The notes beneath the pieces were generated by a model that saw only the letters and a program-made list of their open reading frames with translations, was not told the origin of the DNA and made no database searches. Shown here one piece after another: positions 1 to 8,068 of a stretch of 64,000 nt of DNA (positions are counted from its first letter, which is position 1; each line of letters begins with the position of its first letter). The stretch is from Methanobrevibacter sp. (GTDB lineage: Archaea; Methanobacteriota; Methanobacteria; Methanobacteriales; Methanobacteriaceae), in assembly GCA_017434525.1 (NCBI GenBank), contig JAFRFD010000048.1, forward strand, positions 62,001 to 126,000. The letters run 5' to 3'. Position numbers and translations under genes: made by a program.

Positions 1-19
1 TATTAATTTTAATTTTTTT

Positions 20-92
<73 letters not shown>

Positions 93-125
93 TTTATTAA
101 ATAAAGAGAAATTTGTGATTAAAAT

Positions 126-1208
126 ATGTTGTTAATTGCTCAAAATCATTTACAATTGATTGTTGAAATGGGTTTAATGCTATTTGTTACAATGGTATTT
201 TTCCTTAACCTGATTCCGCTCTCATTAAGTGTTGTTACTTTCTTGTCCTTGTTTATCATGGGAGGTTTTACATTTATTTTTGGTGCGGACATTGTTCTTT
301 TGATAATATCTTCAAGTCAGGCGGAATTCACTCACCCATTTGGTCCAATTGCACTTTTAGGGGCGGTTGCTGCTTTAGCATCGCTGAAGGTAATGAAGGA
401 ATCGGGTGTAGATATAAGACCCTTAAGAAGATTTGTAATAATATTCTTAATTGCTATTACAGTATTCGGAGGATTGATGCACAGGTCTTTCTTGTTACTG
501 TGGATTTTAGGTTTATTCCTGGGATACATGATCATTTCCAAATCCTTCAGAGAAAAATCCATCTTAACCGGAAAAAGAATTTTGATGTTTTTAGGTGTGG
601 CAGGTGCAGGATTCATACTCCTGGAAGTGATTGCAAGAGTCTCCGGCATGACAATTTTCTCACCACTTTTGAGGTTGGGCAGGATTGAACAATATTCCTT
701 ATCAAGTATTAAGACGGTATTAAACAACATTCAGGTTATAGGCCATAGTGCTAAGGCTTCCTATTGGGGAGCAGAAGGAACAGCATTTGCTGAAGGTTAT
801 ATCACATTACCAATGCAATTGGTTTTATTCTTCGGTCTTCCATTCCCAATGTTTTTCGGTATATTAGTTAACCAAAAAGATACAATCGATTATATGCTTC
901 CGGGTATTTTTGGTTATGGATTTGATTTCGGATATTTGGGTCTTGTAGGATTAATGGTGTTCGTACTTGGAACAATCCTTATTGGTTTTAAAATTTTAAC
1001 AATATATAGAGAAAAAAGAGAGAAAAACAATAAAAAGTACTTGGGAAGAGAAGTACTGTTAACAGGTGCATTAGCAGCATTTTGTGCACAGGCCATAATT
1101 GGTATGTTTGTATTTAACAGAACAATTAACGGTATGGCACTATTGACATTCATATTTATAGGAGCGCTGATTTTAGCTAATGCAGTTACGCTTAAATCCA
1201 GATCATAG
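126..1208 (+). CDS. Polytopic membrane protein, function unknown
   Basis: A 360-residue protein made almost entirely of hydrophobic segments, roughly nine or ten predicted membrane helices, with charged loops around residues 90-105, 140-150 and 300-315. The ATG start is preceded by GTGAT about six bases upstream, a reasonable ribosome-binding site. A conserved-looking loop near residues 215-230 (SYWGAEGTAFAEGYI) might be functionally important. Its stop lies a few bases before the ribosome-binding site of the DUF1890 gene, so it probably heads the DUF1890-DUF1894-metE operon. I do not recognise a named family. The topology is compatible with a transporter or a polysaccharide polymerase, but no motif decides this. 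Confidence 0.8.
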   Translation: MLLIAQNHLQLIVEMGLMLFVTMVFFLNLIPLSLSVVTFLSLFIMGGFTFIFGADIVLLIISSSQAEFTHPFGPIALLGAVAALASLKVMKESGVDIRPLRRFVIIFLIAITVFGGLMHRSFLLLWILGLFLGYMIISKSFREKSILTGKRILMFLGVAGAGFILLEVIARVSGMTIFSPLLRLGRIEQYSLSSIKTVLNNIQVIGHSAKASYWGAEGTAFAEGYITLPMQLVLFFGLPFPMFFGILVNQKDTIDYMLPGIFGYGFDFGYLGLVGLMVFVLGTILIGFKILTIYREKREKNNKKYLGREVLLTGALAAFCAQAIIGMFVFNRTINGMALLTFIFIGALILANAVTLKSRS

Positions 1209-1220
1209 AGAGGTTTGATT

Positions 1221-1679
1221 ATGAAAGCTTTAGTTTTACTAGGATGTCCTGAGACTCCTTCTCAAACTCCAATGGCAGTTTATGTATTCAATAAATTAAC
1301 AAAATTGGGCTATGATGTCACAATAGCTGCAAACCCTGCAGCATCTAAATTGGTTAAGATATCCGATCCTGAAGGATTATACAATCTTAAATTAATGGAT
1401 TTGGAAAGGATGTTGGGAGATATTAACGAAGGAGATTATGATTTATTGGTTGGTTTTGTTCACAAGGATGCAGCAGCATCATTTTTCGTAACATTTGAAC
1501 AGATATTGCAATGCAAATCTTTAGCACTTGTATTTTCCAGAGATGCTGATGAAGTTGAGGAATTCGTCAATATGATTGAAGAAAGCGGATGCAATGCTAA
1601 AATTGCCGCTGTTAGAGCGTTCCACAATCCTTCACCAATTAAAGTTAAATTCGACAAAGCGATTAAGGAGTTTGAATAA
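1221..1679 (+). CDS. DUF1890 family protein
   Basis: A 152-residue soluble protein beginning MKALVLLGCPETPSQTP, with a Rossmann-like alternation of hydrophobic strands and helices and a Cys-Pro near the N-terminus. It resembles the DUF1890 family of methanogens (related to the structurally determined MTH777-type protein of Methanothermobacter, from memory). An in-frame TTG lies six bases upstream, but the ATG at this position follows GAGGT at ideal spacing and is preferred. It is followed one base later by the DUF1894 gene and then metE. This fixed neighbourhood suggests a role in methyl or corrinoid handling for methionine synthesis, but no activity is established. Confidence 0.82.
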   Translation: MKALVLLGCPETPSQTPMAVYVFNKLTKLGYDVTIAANPAASKLVKISDPEGLYNLKLMDLERMLGDINEGDYDLLVGFVHKDAAASFFVTFEQILQCKSLALVFSRDADEVEEFVNMIEESGCNAKIAAVRAFHNPSPIKVKFDKAIKEFE

Positions 1680-1680
1680 T

Positions 1681-1995
1681 ATGTCTTTTTGTTTAGATAC
1701 TTACCTTCAGCAATCCGATAATTATGAAATTCATGCTTCAAAAGCAGGTTTTAAAGACTGTGCAATGATTATCAGATTTAAAGCTGAGGATATTGTTTAT
1801 ATTAAACCTGGTGACCAGGTATTGGGAGTCAGAGTCATAGGAATTCCACCGATACCAATCGGTTTTGACCATGAAAAGGGAACTGTATTTTTACCTTACA
1901 CAAAACCTTGCCATGGAACTTCTGTTGTAGAGCTGCCGATTGATGAAGAGGAAGTCGAAAAAATCAGAAAATTAGACACTGGTAATAAAAAATGA
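1681..1995 (+). CDS. DUF1894 family protein
   Basis: A 104-residue protein (MSFCLDTYLQQSDNYEIHAS start) matching the methanogen-specific DUF1894 family, which normally accompanies DUF1890 and archaeal metE. The reading frame is open further upstream inside the DUF1890 gene, but the ATG used here is preceded by AAGGAG and starts one base after the upstream stop. The middle holds a Gly/Pro-rich strand region (VIGIPPIPIGFDHEKG). The 3' end overlaps metE by four bases (ATGA), implying translational coupling. Function is unknown; the context points to methionine or corrinoid metabolism. Confidence 0.82.
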   Translation: MSFCLDTYLQQSDNYEIHASKAGFKDCAMIIRFKAEDIVYIKPGDQVLGVRVIGIPPIPIGFDHEKGTVFLPYTKPCHGTSVVELPIDEEEVEKIRKLDTGNKK

Positions 1996-2936
1996 GATCC
2001 ACTGTTGTTGGAAGTTTTCCTGCAGAAGAAAGCTCTCCATCTAATTTTAAAGATAAATTATTAAATACCTTTGGATCTTATGATCCATTTAAAGAAGCTA
2101 TTAAGGCCAGTGTCATTGCTCAGCTTGATGCGGGAGTAGACATTATTTCCGATGGTCAGGTTAGAGGAGACATGGTTTCTATTTTTACAAAATATATTCC
2201 TGGAATGAAGATTGAGGATGGAAATACGGTCATCGTTTCCAAAATCAGAAATCCGACTCAGGAAATATCCATTAATGATATGAAATATGCAAAAAAGGTA
2301 ATGAAAGAGTACTTTAACGGCAATATTCCTGAAGGAAAAGGAATCAAGGGAATAATTACAGGTCCGAATACCATTGTCCACTCTTCAAGAATCCAGTCTT
2401 TTTATAAAAACAAGGAAGATGCCATCATAGATTTGGCACATTCTCTGAAATTTGAAGTTGATGCGATTGTAAAGAAAGTGGATCCGGTTTATATTCAGGT
2501 GGATGAACCGTTTCTATCAACAGGGATGGTTGACATGAAGGTGGCAAAGGAAGCTATTGATATTATTCATGATGGTTTGGAGGTTCCATTGGGAATGCAT
2601 GTATGTGGTTTATTAAATGATGCATTCAAAGATATTGCCAAATTTAATGTGGATATTTTAGACATGGAATTTGCCGGAAACAATGTTAATCTTGGGGTTT
2701 TAGAAAAGAACGCTTCATTGCTCGGCGATAAGAAAGTGGGTTTTGGATGTGTTGATTCTTCTGTAAATGAAGTCGATGACATCAAGGATATAGAAAACTT
2801 GGTTTTAAAAGCAATTGAAATCGTGGGCAAAGACAATCTGATTTTAGACCCTGATTGCGGATTGAGAAGAGCTCCCAAGGATGTCGCATTTGAAAAGTTA
2901 AGATTAATGAATGAAATTAAAGACAAATATAGCTAG
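1992..2936 (+). CDS. metE: Archaeal core methionine synthase (MetE-type)
   Basis: A 314-residue single-domain protein equivalent to the C-terminal catalytic half of bacterial cobalamin-independent methionine synthase. Visible family marks are the N-terminal TVVGSFP, DGQVRGDM, the QVDEPFLSTG strand, the zinc ligand motif MHVCG near residue 205 and the second zinc cysteine in LDPDCGLRRAP near residue 289. Archaeal core MetE enzymes transfer a methyl group to homocysteine, in Methanobacteriales using methylcobalamin-type donors rather than methyl-tetrahydrofolate. It overlaps the DUF1894 gene by ATGA and closes the operon with the downstream small membrane protein only six bases away. All expected metal ligands are present. 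Confidence 0.93.
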   Translation: MRSTVVGSFPAEESSPSNFKDKLLNTFGSYDPFKEAIKASVIAQLDAGVDIISDGQVRGDMVSIFTKYIPGMKIEDGNTVIVSKIRNPTQEISINDMKYAKKVMKEYFNGNIPEGKGIKGIITGPNTIVHSSRIQSFYKNKEDAIIDLAHSLKFEVDAIVKKVDPVYIQVDEPFLSTGMVDMKVAKEAIDIIHDGLEVPLGMHVCGLLNDAFKDIAKFNVDILDMEFAGNNVNLGVLEKNASLLGDKKVGFGCVDSSVNEVDDIKDIENLVLKAIEIVGKDNLILDPDCGLRRAPKDVAFEKLRLMNEIKDKYS

Positions 2937-2941
2937 ATATT

Positions 2942-3397
2942 ATGAACTTTGCGTTTTCATTTGTTGGCTTGCTATTTTTAGTCATGCTATTTGTTCCAAA
3001 TATATTGTGGAGTAAATGTCCTCCTAAGGATTATGAAAAATACTCTAATAATGAAAACAAAATATTATTGGCTTTGGAAAGAATTGGGGAAGTGTTGGTA
3101 ACTGTTTTTTCCCTATTTTGTGGTGTTAGTTTTAGTTTTAATGTTGTTTTAGCAATTGCATTCCTTTCAATGATTGTCTATGAGTTATACTGGATTAGAT
3201 ACTTCAAAAGCCCTAAAACAATGAATGATATGTACGGTAACTTTTTATTCATCCCTCTTCCGGGTGCAACTCTTCCGGTTTTGGCCTTTTTAATTTTGGG
3301 AGTTTGTGCAAATAATATTTTGTTAATAATCTCTGCTGTAATTCTGGGCATTGGTCATATTGGAATACATTTCGGCCATAAGCAAGAAATAATTTGA
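2942..3397 (+). CDS. Small four-helix membrane protein, unknown function
   Basis: A 151-residue integral membrane protein with four hydrophobic segments (about residues 3-22, 45-78, 98-118 and 120-142). Charged signatures include WSKCPPKDYEKY after the first helix, RIGEVLV and RYFKSPKTMNDMYGNF before the third. I recognise this overall pattern from uncharacterised membrane proteins found mainly in Firmicutes gut bacteria, so horizontal exchange is possible, but no function is known. It starts six bases after metE and probably shares its transcript. Its 3' side is an AT-rich 228-base spacer containing the promoter of the next gene. Confidence 0.78.
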   Translation: MNFAFSFVGLLFLVMLFVPNILWSKCPPKDYEKYSNNENKILLALERIGEVLVTVFSLFCGVSFSFNVVLAIAFLSMIVYELYWIRYFKSPKTMNDMYGNFLFIPLPGATLPVLAFLILGVCANNILLIISAVILGIGHIGIHFGHKQEII

Positions 3398-3582
3398 ACA
3401 TATATTTCAATTTTTAAAAATTAAATTGTTATTTGATATATTTTACCAATATTTTTAACTATAATTTTTGACATGTTCTATAATTTTTAATAATTTAATA
3501 ATATTGTTTACATGATGATTGATGTTTTCTTAAAATATTATAAATTCCTATTTTTTTCATTTTTTAAAAAATATGTTAAGGG

Positions 3583-3590
3583 TTTATATA
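3583..3590 (+). promoter_or_regulatory. Probable archaeal TATA box (TTTATATA)
   Basis: TTTATATA lies about 36 bases before the ATG of the DUF4062-like gene, at the distance expected for a TATA box with a short leader. The leader contains AGGTG as ribosome-binding site close to the ATG. The preceding spacer is AT-rich without other obvious structure. Confidence 0.5.
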
Positions 3591-3625
3591 GTTTATAATG
3601 CAAAATTATAATTAGGTGCGATATT

Positions 3626-4489
3626 ATGTCTAAGGAACATGTAACAATTATGATTAAAGGTTCAGTAAATGATATGTTTGGTGAATTTTCCTATTTTTTA
3701 ACAGAAATATTTCCTGAACTGTATCAATTTTGTAAAGACCACAATATCGAACTTGAATATCGCGATTCATTTTATTCAATTTCCAAAGAGGAGATGGAGA
3801 ATAACAGGCTTATTTTATCTAACTTAAATTCCATTGATTTTGATAGAACATTCTTTATTTGTTTTAGGGGACAGCGTTTGGGTTGGGTTCCAAGCGAGAA
3901 TGATGTTGATAAACTAACCTTGGAGGTATTTCCCGAACTTGTAAATTACATAGGCACCATTTCAATTTCAGAACTTTCAATGTTGCATGCCCTAAAGCCA
4001 TTTGATAAATATGAATCTGATAAACTGATCAAATTACCTCCTGTAAAACATGCATTATTCTATTTCAGAAACCCAAATTATCTTGAAAACTTAAACGATT
4101 ATCAAAAGTTGTTTTACACAAATTCCATTATGGGTGAAAATGCAGAGGTCCCTGACATGAATATCGCCAAAGCCAAAGACCTGATTAATGATATAAAAAA
4201 TGAATTCGATTCATACGATGATATCGAAACTCAAATTAATATTCGACATTATGATGGAATTTGGGATAATGAATTAAGCAGAAATGATGTTATAGGGAAA
4301 TACGCAGAAAAATACCTCGAGATAAATAGTTTGTCTTCAAATGGTTCAATAGAATTTGGAAAATTATTTGGAGATGATGCTGTTGGTTGTTTCAGTGATT
4401 TCAAGTGTGAAGGCAAATCTTTGAAAGACATTGTTGTTGAAGACTTTAAGGAAGCGTTGATATCTGAATTTCCTCAAAATTTCAATTAA
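3626..4489 (+). CDS. Free-standing DUF4062-like protein
   Basis: A 287-residue soluble protein. Although no family name is obvious at first sight, its order of motifs matches the DUF4062 N-terminal module of large NACHT/STAND NTPases: TEIFPELYQFCKDHN (residues 26-40), a stretch ending in FFICFRGQRLGWVP (76-89), ISISELSMLHAL (112-123), ALFYFRNP (143-150), and a closing SLKDIVVEDFKEALISEFP near residues 265-283. In the large proteins this module precedes a P-loop NTPase and TPR repeats. Here the protein stops exactly where the NTPase should start, so it is either a stand-alone form or the surviving part of a larger gene. It has its own TATA box and is followed by a hairpin terminator. The assignment rests on motif memory. 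Confidence 0.72.
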   Translation: MSKEHVTIMIKGSVNDMFGEFSYFLTEIFPELYQFCKDHNIELEYRDSFYSISKEEMENNRLILSNLNSIDFDRTFFICFRGQRLGWVPSENDVDKLTLEVFPELVNYIGTISISELSMLHALKPFDKYESDKLIKLPPVKHALFYFRNPNYLENLNDYQKLFYTNSIMGENAEVPDMNIAKAKDLINDIKNEFDSYDDIETQINIRHYDGIWDNELSRNDVIGKYAEKYLEINSLSSNGSIEFGKLFGDDAVGCFSDFKCEGKSLKDIVVEDFKEALISEFPQNFN

Positions 4490-4501
4490 AAAATTAGGGT
4501 T

Positions 4502-4521
4502 CTCTAGCTGTGGGGCTAGAG
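4502..4521. terminator. Hairpin between convergent genes
   Basis: CTCTAGC, a six-base loop, then GCTAGAG form a perfect 7-bp stem between the stop of the DUF4062-like gene and the stop of the oppositely oriented cobM/cbiF. AT-rich tracts flank both sides, so it could end transcription in both directions. Confidence 0.6.
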
Positions 4522-4536
4522 ATTAAAATACTTTTT

Positions 4537-5289
4537 TTATCTATATTCATGTTTGAAGTTTTTGTCATATAGCTTGGATGCATTAAAGTCGCCGGGGTCT
4601 AGGACATCTCCCACTACAATCATTGCAGTCTTTGTAATATTGGCATCTTTAACTTTTTGTGCAATATCCTCGAGGGTTCCTCTAATTATTTGCTGGTCTG
4701 GCCAAGTTGCTTTTTTAACAACAGCAACAGGGGTGGTTTTTTCATAGCCAACAAGCAACTCATCAACAACCTTTTCAATCATTCCTATTCCCAAAAAGAT
4801 GCACATTGTTGCATGATGCTTTGAAAAACTGGCAATGCTTTCACCATCCGGCTTTGGAGTTCTTCCTTCAGGACGTGTAATAATAACACTTTGGGAAATC
4901 TCAGGTAATGTCAATTCAGCTTCAAGAACGCTGGCGGTTCCAAACAGTGAGCTTACACCAGGAATGATTTCATATTCAATGTCATGTTTTTTAAGCTCAC
5001 GTATTTGTTCGGCTATGGCTCCATAAATTGAAGGGTCTCCGGTATGTACACGAGCTACCAACTTGCCTTCATTAACGGCTTCGGTAATGATGCCATCAGT
5101 CTCTTCTAAATTCAGATAAGCACTGTTGTGAATTTCACAATTTTCTTTTGCAGGACATAAAACATCTTTATTAACAAGAGAACCTGCATAAATAATAACG
5201 TCTGCCTGTTCAATTGCTTTTCTTCCTTTTACGGTTATTAGATCGGGATCTCCAGGGCCTGCACCAATGAATATAACTTTTCCTTTCAT
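4537..5289 (-). CDS. cbiF: Cobalt-precorrin-4 C11-methyltransferase
   Basis: A 250-residue SAM-dependent tetrapyrrole methyltransferase, full length for the CbiF/CobM family. Family marks are the N-terminal VIFIGAGPGDPDLIT loop, DVIIYAGSLV, the HTGDPSIYGAI motif near residue 82, and YEIIPGVSS. The enzyme methylates C11 of cobalt-precorrin-4 in the anaerobic corrinoid pathway. Methanogens need corrinoid for the MtrA methyltransferase complex. No other cobalamin gene lies beside it, which is normal for the scattered cobalamin genes of Methanobacteriales. It is transcribed on the minus strand from a spacer shared with the divergent pilin-like genes. Confidence 0.94.
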   Translation of the reverse strand: MKGKVIFIGAGPGDPDLITVKGRKAIEQADVIIYAGSLVNKDVLCPAKENCEIHNSAYLNLEETDGIITEAVNEGKLVARVHTGDPSIYGAIAEQIRELKKHDIEYEIIPGVSSLFGTASVLEAELTLPEISQSVIITRPEGRTPKPDGESIASFSKHHATMCIFLGIGMIEKVVDELLVGYEKTTPVAVVKKATWPDQQIIRGTLEDIAQKVKDANITKTAMIVVGDVLDPGDFNASKLYDKNFKHEYR

Positions 5290-5386
5290 AGTTAATTTTA
5301 TACTTCAAGTATTATTTAATAATTTTGTCTCAAGATTGACTTTTAATTTGAGCAAACTTTATTAATTTCTAAAATAATTAAAAAAT

Positions 5387-5782
5387 ATGGATAATAAAGG
5401 TTTTATTTCAATAGAATATTTATTTTCAATCTTTGTTATTTTAATAATAGCTATTCCATTATTATTTCTGTCACAATCGGCTATTGAATCAAGTTTGAAT
5501 ATGGAGGAAGCGGTTTCACACAGGGCTATTTTGGATAATGTTGCAGATGAAATCAGTCAGGTGAATTCTAATGGTGAAGGCTACTCAAAATACATTAGGC
5601 TGCCGTCCAATGTGGGTTATTATGAAATTACTGTTGAAAATAATAAGCTGACAATTGAATATGGCAATAAAAAGGGCGAAACATTGCTTCCTCTATTGAA
5701 TATTGATTCTAAATATAAACTGCAAAGCGGAAAGTCATATTTGATTTCAAAAAACGGTGAGGGAAAACTGGTGATAACATGA
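5387..5782 (+). CDS. Type IV pilin-like protein with class III signal peptide
   Basis: A 131-residue protein starting MDNKGFISIEYLFSIFVILIIAIPLLF. The charged N-terminus, then KGF followed by the IEYL element and about 20 hydrophobic residues, is the class III (prepilin) signal architecture cleaved by EppA/FlaK-type peptidases, with cleavage probably around Lys-Gly. The rest is a short hydrophilic beta-rich body. No Shine-Dalgarno sequence is visible, so it may be leaderless. It overlaps the next gene by four bases (ATGA), and that gene also has a class III signal, so the two probably form one small surface filament or pseudopilin pair. The assembly ATPase and platform genes are not in the window. 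Confidence 0.8.
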   Translation: MDNKGFISIEYLFSIFVILIIAIPLLFLSQSAIESSLNMEEAVSHRAILDNVADEISQVNSNGEGYSKYIRLPSNVGYYEITVENNKLTIEYGNKKGETLLPLLNIDSKYKLQSGKSYLISKNGEGKLVIT

Positions 5783-6276
5783 TGGAAACAACAGGCCAGA
5801 CTAGTGCCGAATATCTGCTTCTAGCAGGCGTCATGATATTGATATTGATGATTTCGGCAGTGATGATTTTCAATAATCAGGAATTAAACATTGCCATGAG
5901 TGCTGCCAGAAGCGGCGTTAATGATGGTCTTATTGAATCTTCAGGAGCAATTTATTCAAAACAGGCATATGATGACTATGCGAAATCAAAAAGCAATCTG
6001 TTAGTTCCTTATTCAGTTGAAATAGTAAACATTTCATATTCCGACATTGGAACGGATGCAAATTATGATAAGAAAAAAATACAGTTTAAGGTATATGCAA
6101 AAGCCTCAAAGGACTTTTCCAAAACTGAACTGGTTTCAATTGGGGATAGGATAAATTATAACCTGCGAAAATCCCTGGCCATCAGCTTCAATACAACTTC
6201 ATCGACAAATAAATTATATAATCCGGTTTTCTCACCACATTATGTCTTCACAACAGCTAATGTTAAATGGGTTTAG
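5779..6276 (+). CDS. Second type IV pilin-like protein with class III signal peptide
   Basis: A 165-residue protein with N-terminus MMETTGQTSAEYLLLAG. GQTSAEYLLL is a textbook archaeal class III signal (Q-x-S-x-E-Y-L), followed by a hydrophobic helix to about residue 32. The hydrophilic remainder contains a possible beta-rich globular domain with several Tyr and Asn-Ile-Ser sequons. The start overlaps the stop of the upstream pilin-like gene, so the two are translationally coupled. It could be a minor pilin or pilus-linked adhesin. Which subunit is major cannot be told from sequence. Confidence 0.82.
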   Translation: MMETTGQTSAEYLLLAGVMILILMISAVMIFNNQELNIAMSAARSGVNDGLIESSGAIYSKQAYDDYAKSKSNLLVPYSVEIVNISYSDIGTDANYDKKKIQFKVYAKASKDFSKTELVSIGDRINYNLRKSLAISFNTTSSTNKLYNPVFSPHYVFTTANVKWV

Positions 6277-6292
6277 GCATATATTGTATAAT

Positions 6293-6658
6293 ATGACAAG
6301 ATATGAAAAAGGAAAGGAAGTTTTGGAGTCAATTCAGGAAAGGTCTGTTGAGGAAATTTTCAAAGACCTTGAGGATGTTGCTCCGGATTTAGGCCGTTTT
6401 GTAGTTGAATTCCCATATTCCGAAATTTACACACGTCCTGAAGTGGACTTGAAAACCCGCGAGTTATGTACTGTTGCGGCTTTAACTGTTTTAGGAACAA
6501 TTCCTCAACTCAAAGACCATATAAATGCGGCTTTGAATGTTGGAAATAGTGAAGCCGAAATTGTAGAGATTATCATGCAGATGAGCGCTTATTGTGGGTT
6601 TCCAAAAGCCATAAATGGTGCTGTTGCCGCAAAAGAGGTTTTCAGCGAACGAGAATAA
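6293..6658 (+). CDS. Carboxymuconolactone decarboxylase / AhpD-like protein
   Basis: A 121-residue protein of the CMD/AhpD alpha-helical fold, showing RYEKGKEVLESI at the start, the central PEVDLKTRELCTVAAL helix, the LKDHINAALNVGNSEAEIVEII segment and CGFPKAINGA at the end. The C-x-x-C of true AhpD peroxidase partners is not complete here: one Cys sits in RELCT and one in AYCGFP. A redox role is therefore uncertain. The frame stays open upstream to an ATG at 6242, but that start would overlap the preceding gene. The ATG used here gives the usual family N-terminus. Confidence 0.82.
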   Translation: MTRYEKGKEVLESIQERSVEEIFKDLEDVAPDLGRFVVEFPYSEIYTRPEVDLKTRELCTVAALTVLGTIPQLKDHINAALNVGNSEAEIVEIIMQMSAYCGFPKAINGAVAAKEVFSERE

Positions 6659-6669
6659 TTTGTAATGAT

Positions 6670-6927
6670 GTGATTATTGTGCATGAGATTGATGGAATTG
6701 GAATTTCCGATGTTGGATATGATAGAGTATGCCTTAATTGCATATTCTGGCAAACGAATGTGCAGTTAAGGGGTCCGGCCCAGGGAGTAATATGTACCAA
6801 AGGCATGGGCCATACAAATCCGAACGATTCCTGCAGCATGTTTTCTCCAAACAGGAGTGTTGATAATCAGGATTTGAACAGATATTTTAACAAAAAAAGC
6901 AAGATGGATGCATGGAAAAGATTTTAA
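6670..6927 (+). CDS. Small four-cysteine protein, unknown function
   Basis: About 85 residues. The core shows C-x2-C (RVCLNCIFWQTN), then GVICTKGMGHTNPNDSC, so four cysteines are placed like the ligands of a small zinc or iron-sulphur site. Conserved-looking Trp, His-Thr-Asn-Pro and Asn residues lie between them. There is no ATG in frame at a sensible place. The GTG at 6670 is chosen, with another GTG at 6679 as an alternative. It follows the AhpD-like gene by 11 bases and precedes the next small gene by 13, so all three probably share a transcript. I do not know a named family for it. Confidence 0.6.
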   Translation: MIIVHEIDGIGISDVGYDRVCLNCIFWQTNVQLRGPAQGVICTKGMGHTNPNDSCSMFSPNRSVDNQDLNRYFNKKSKMDAWKRF

Positions 6928-6940
6928 TGGAGGATATTGA

Positions 6941-7309
6941 ATGTATAGTGATGAAGAAAAAAAGCAATTGATGGATGATTTGGCTGAAATGGAAACTTTC
7001 AAGGCAGATACTGGTGATGAGGGCAAAATTTTGCAAGAAGACTTAAAGGATTATTTCATCAACGGTAATGGGGATAAACAGGATCTGATTTTTAGATTGG
7101 AGTTATATTTCTATGCATTTAAGCTGTTCTGTCGAAAAGAAGTTAAAATTGACAGAAATCAATTCACAATATTTTTGAACGATTCCATTTTAGAGTGGGA
7201 TTTGATTAAACTGGTTATGCAGGATTTCACTGATTTCGAATTTGAAATTGAAGCAGTAAAAGAAAATAATGATGTGTTAATCAATTTGAACTATACTCTT
7301 CATTACTAG
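6941..7309 (+). CDS. Hypothetical acidic protein
   Basis: A 122-residue soluble, strongly acidic protein with no signal peptide and no motif I recognise. The N-terminal 35 residues are charged and helical (EEKKQLMDDLAEMETF). The C-terminal half alternates hydrophobic residues as in a small alpha/beta fold (FTIFLNDSILEWDLIKLVMQD). The ATG follows GGAGG at good spacing, which strongly supports the start. It ends overlapping the convergent tatD gene by four bases. Confidence 0.65.
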   Translation: MYSDEEKKQLMDDLAEMETFKADTGDEGKILQEDLKDYFINGNGDKQDLIFRLELYFYAFKLFCRKEVKIDRNQFTIFLNDSILEWDLIKLVMQDFTDFEFEIEAVKENNDVLINLNYTLHY

Positions 7310-8067
7310 ATTTTGAATACTTTGCGTGCATTATTGGTGGTAACCTCATCAACAATGCCCACATCAATATCTTTAATTTCAGCTATTTTATAAACTGCGT
7401 TAACGACATTAACAGGTTCATTTCTCTCTTCTTTTGTCATGGCCAAATATGGGCTGTCAGTTTCTGTTAAAATATAATCCAAATCAATTTTATTAACTAA
7501 ATCCTGGTGGTGTTGTGAATAGCATAGCATTGTCGAAAAGCTCATGTAGCAATTGTCCATGTTCATTATCCTTTTGGCGGTTTTCAAGCTGCCTCCATAA
7601 CAATGAAAAACAAAATAAGGGATGTCCTCATAATCTGTGATGATATTCACTGCTTTTTTCTCGCAGTCTCTCACATGCATTACTATTGGAACTTTATGTT
7701 CATTTGCAAGATTTAAAAAGCTTCTAAATATTTCCTGTTGCCTTTCACGCAGCGCCTTATCAGTTACATAATAATAGTCCATTCCAACTTCGCCAACAGC
7801 AACAATATTGTCTAAATTAGATATTAAGTGATTTTGAGCATCTTTCAATTCATCGTCAGTTGAGTTTTGAGAACTTACTGGATGAAAACCGAAAGTAGGA
7901 TAAATGAATCCTTCATATTCTTTTGATAGAGCTAAAACGTTTTCATTGCTCTGTCTGTTAAAGCCAGATGCAACAACAAAGTCCAACTTATCCTGGGCTC
8001 TTTTGACTACATCTTCACGATCATCATCAAAATCTTCAAAATCAATATGGCAATGGGTGTCAATCAT
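7306..8067 (-). CDS. tatD: TatD family metal-dependent hydrolase
   Basis: A 253-residue TIM-barrel hydrolase of the TatD family, usual length. Metal-binding marks are the N-terminal DTHCHID (His-x-His), GEVGMDYYY, MHVRDCEKKA, FHCYGG and TETDSPYLAM. Family members are metal-dependent DNases, 3'-5' exonucleases or deacylases; the archaeal substrate is not established. Two starts are possible: a GTG at 8076 overlapping uppS, and the ATG at 8067. The ATG is preferred because GGTG precedes it at SD spacing and the protein then begins MIDTHCHID. It follows uppS with a single-base gap and is probably co-transcribed. Confidence 0.9.
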   Translation of the reverse strand: MIDTHCHIDFEDFDDDREDVVKRAQDKLDFVVASGFNRQSNENVLALSKEYEGFIYPTFGFHPVSSQNSTDDELKDAQNHLISNLDNIVAVGEVGMDYYYVTDKALRERQQEIFRSFLNLANEHKVPIVMHVRDCEKKAVNIITDYEDIPYFVFHCYGGSLKTAKRIMNMDNCYMSFSTMLCYSQHHQDLVNKIDLDYILTETDSPYLAMTKEERNEPVNVVNAVYKIAEIKDIDVGIVDEVTTNNARKVFKI

Positions 8068-8068
8068 T

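Noticed and set aside
126..1208. Assignment of the first membrane protein as an O-antigen polymerase
   Set aside because: Helix count is compatible but no diagnostic motif was found, so it is left unnamed.
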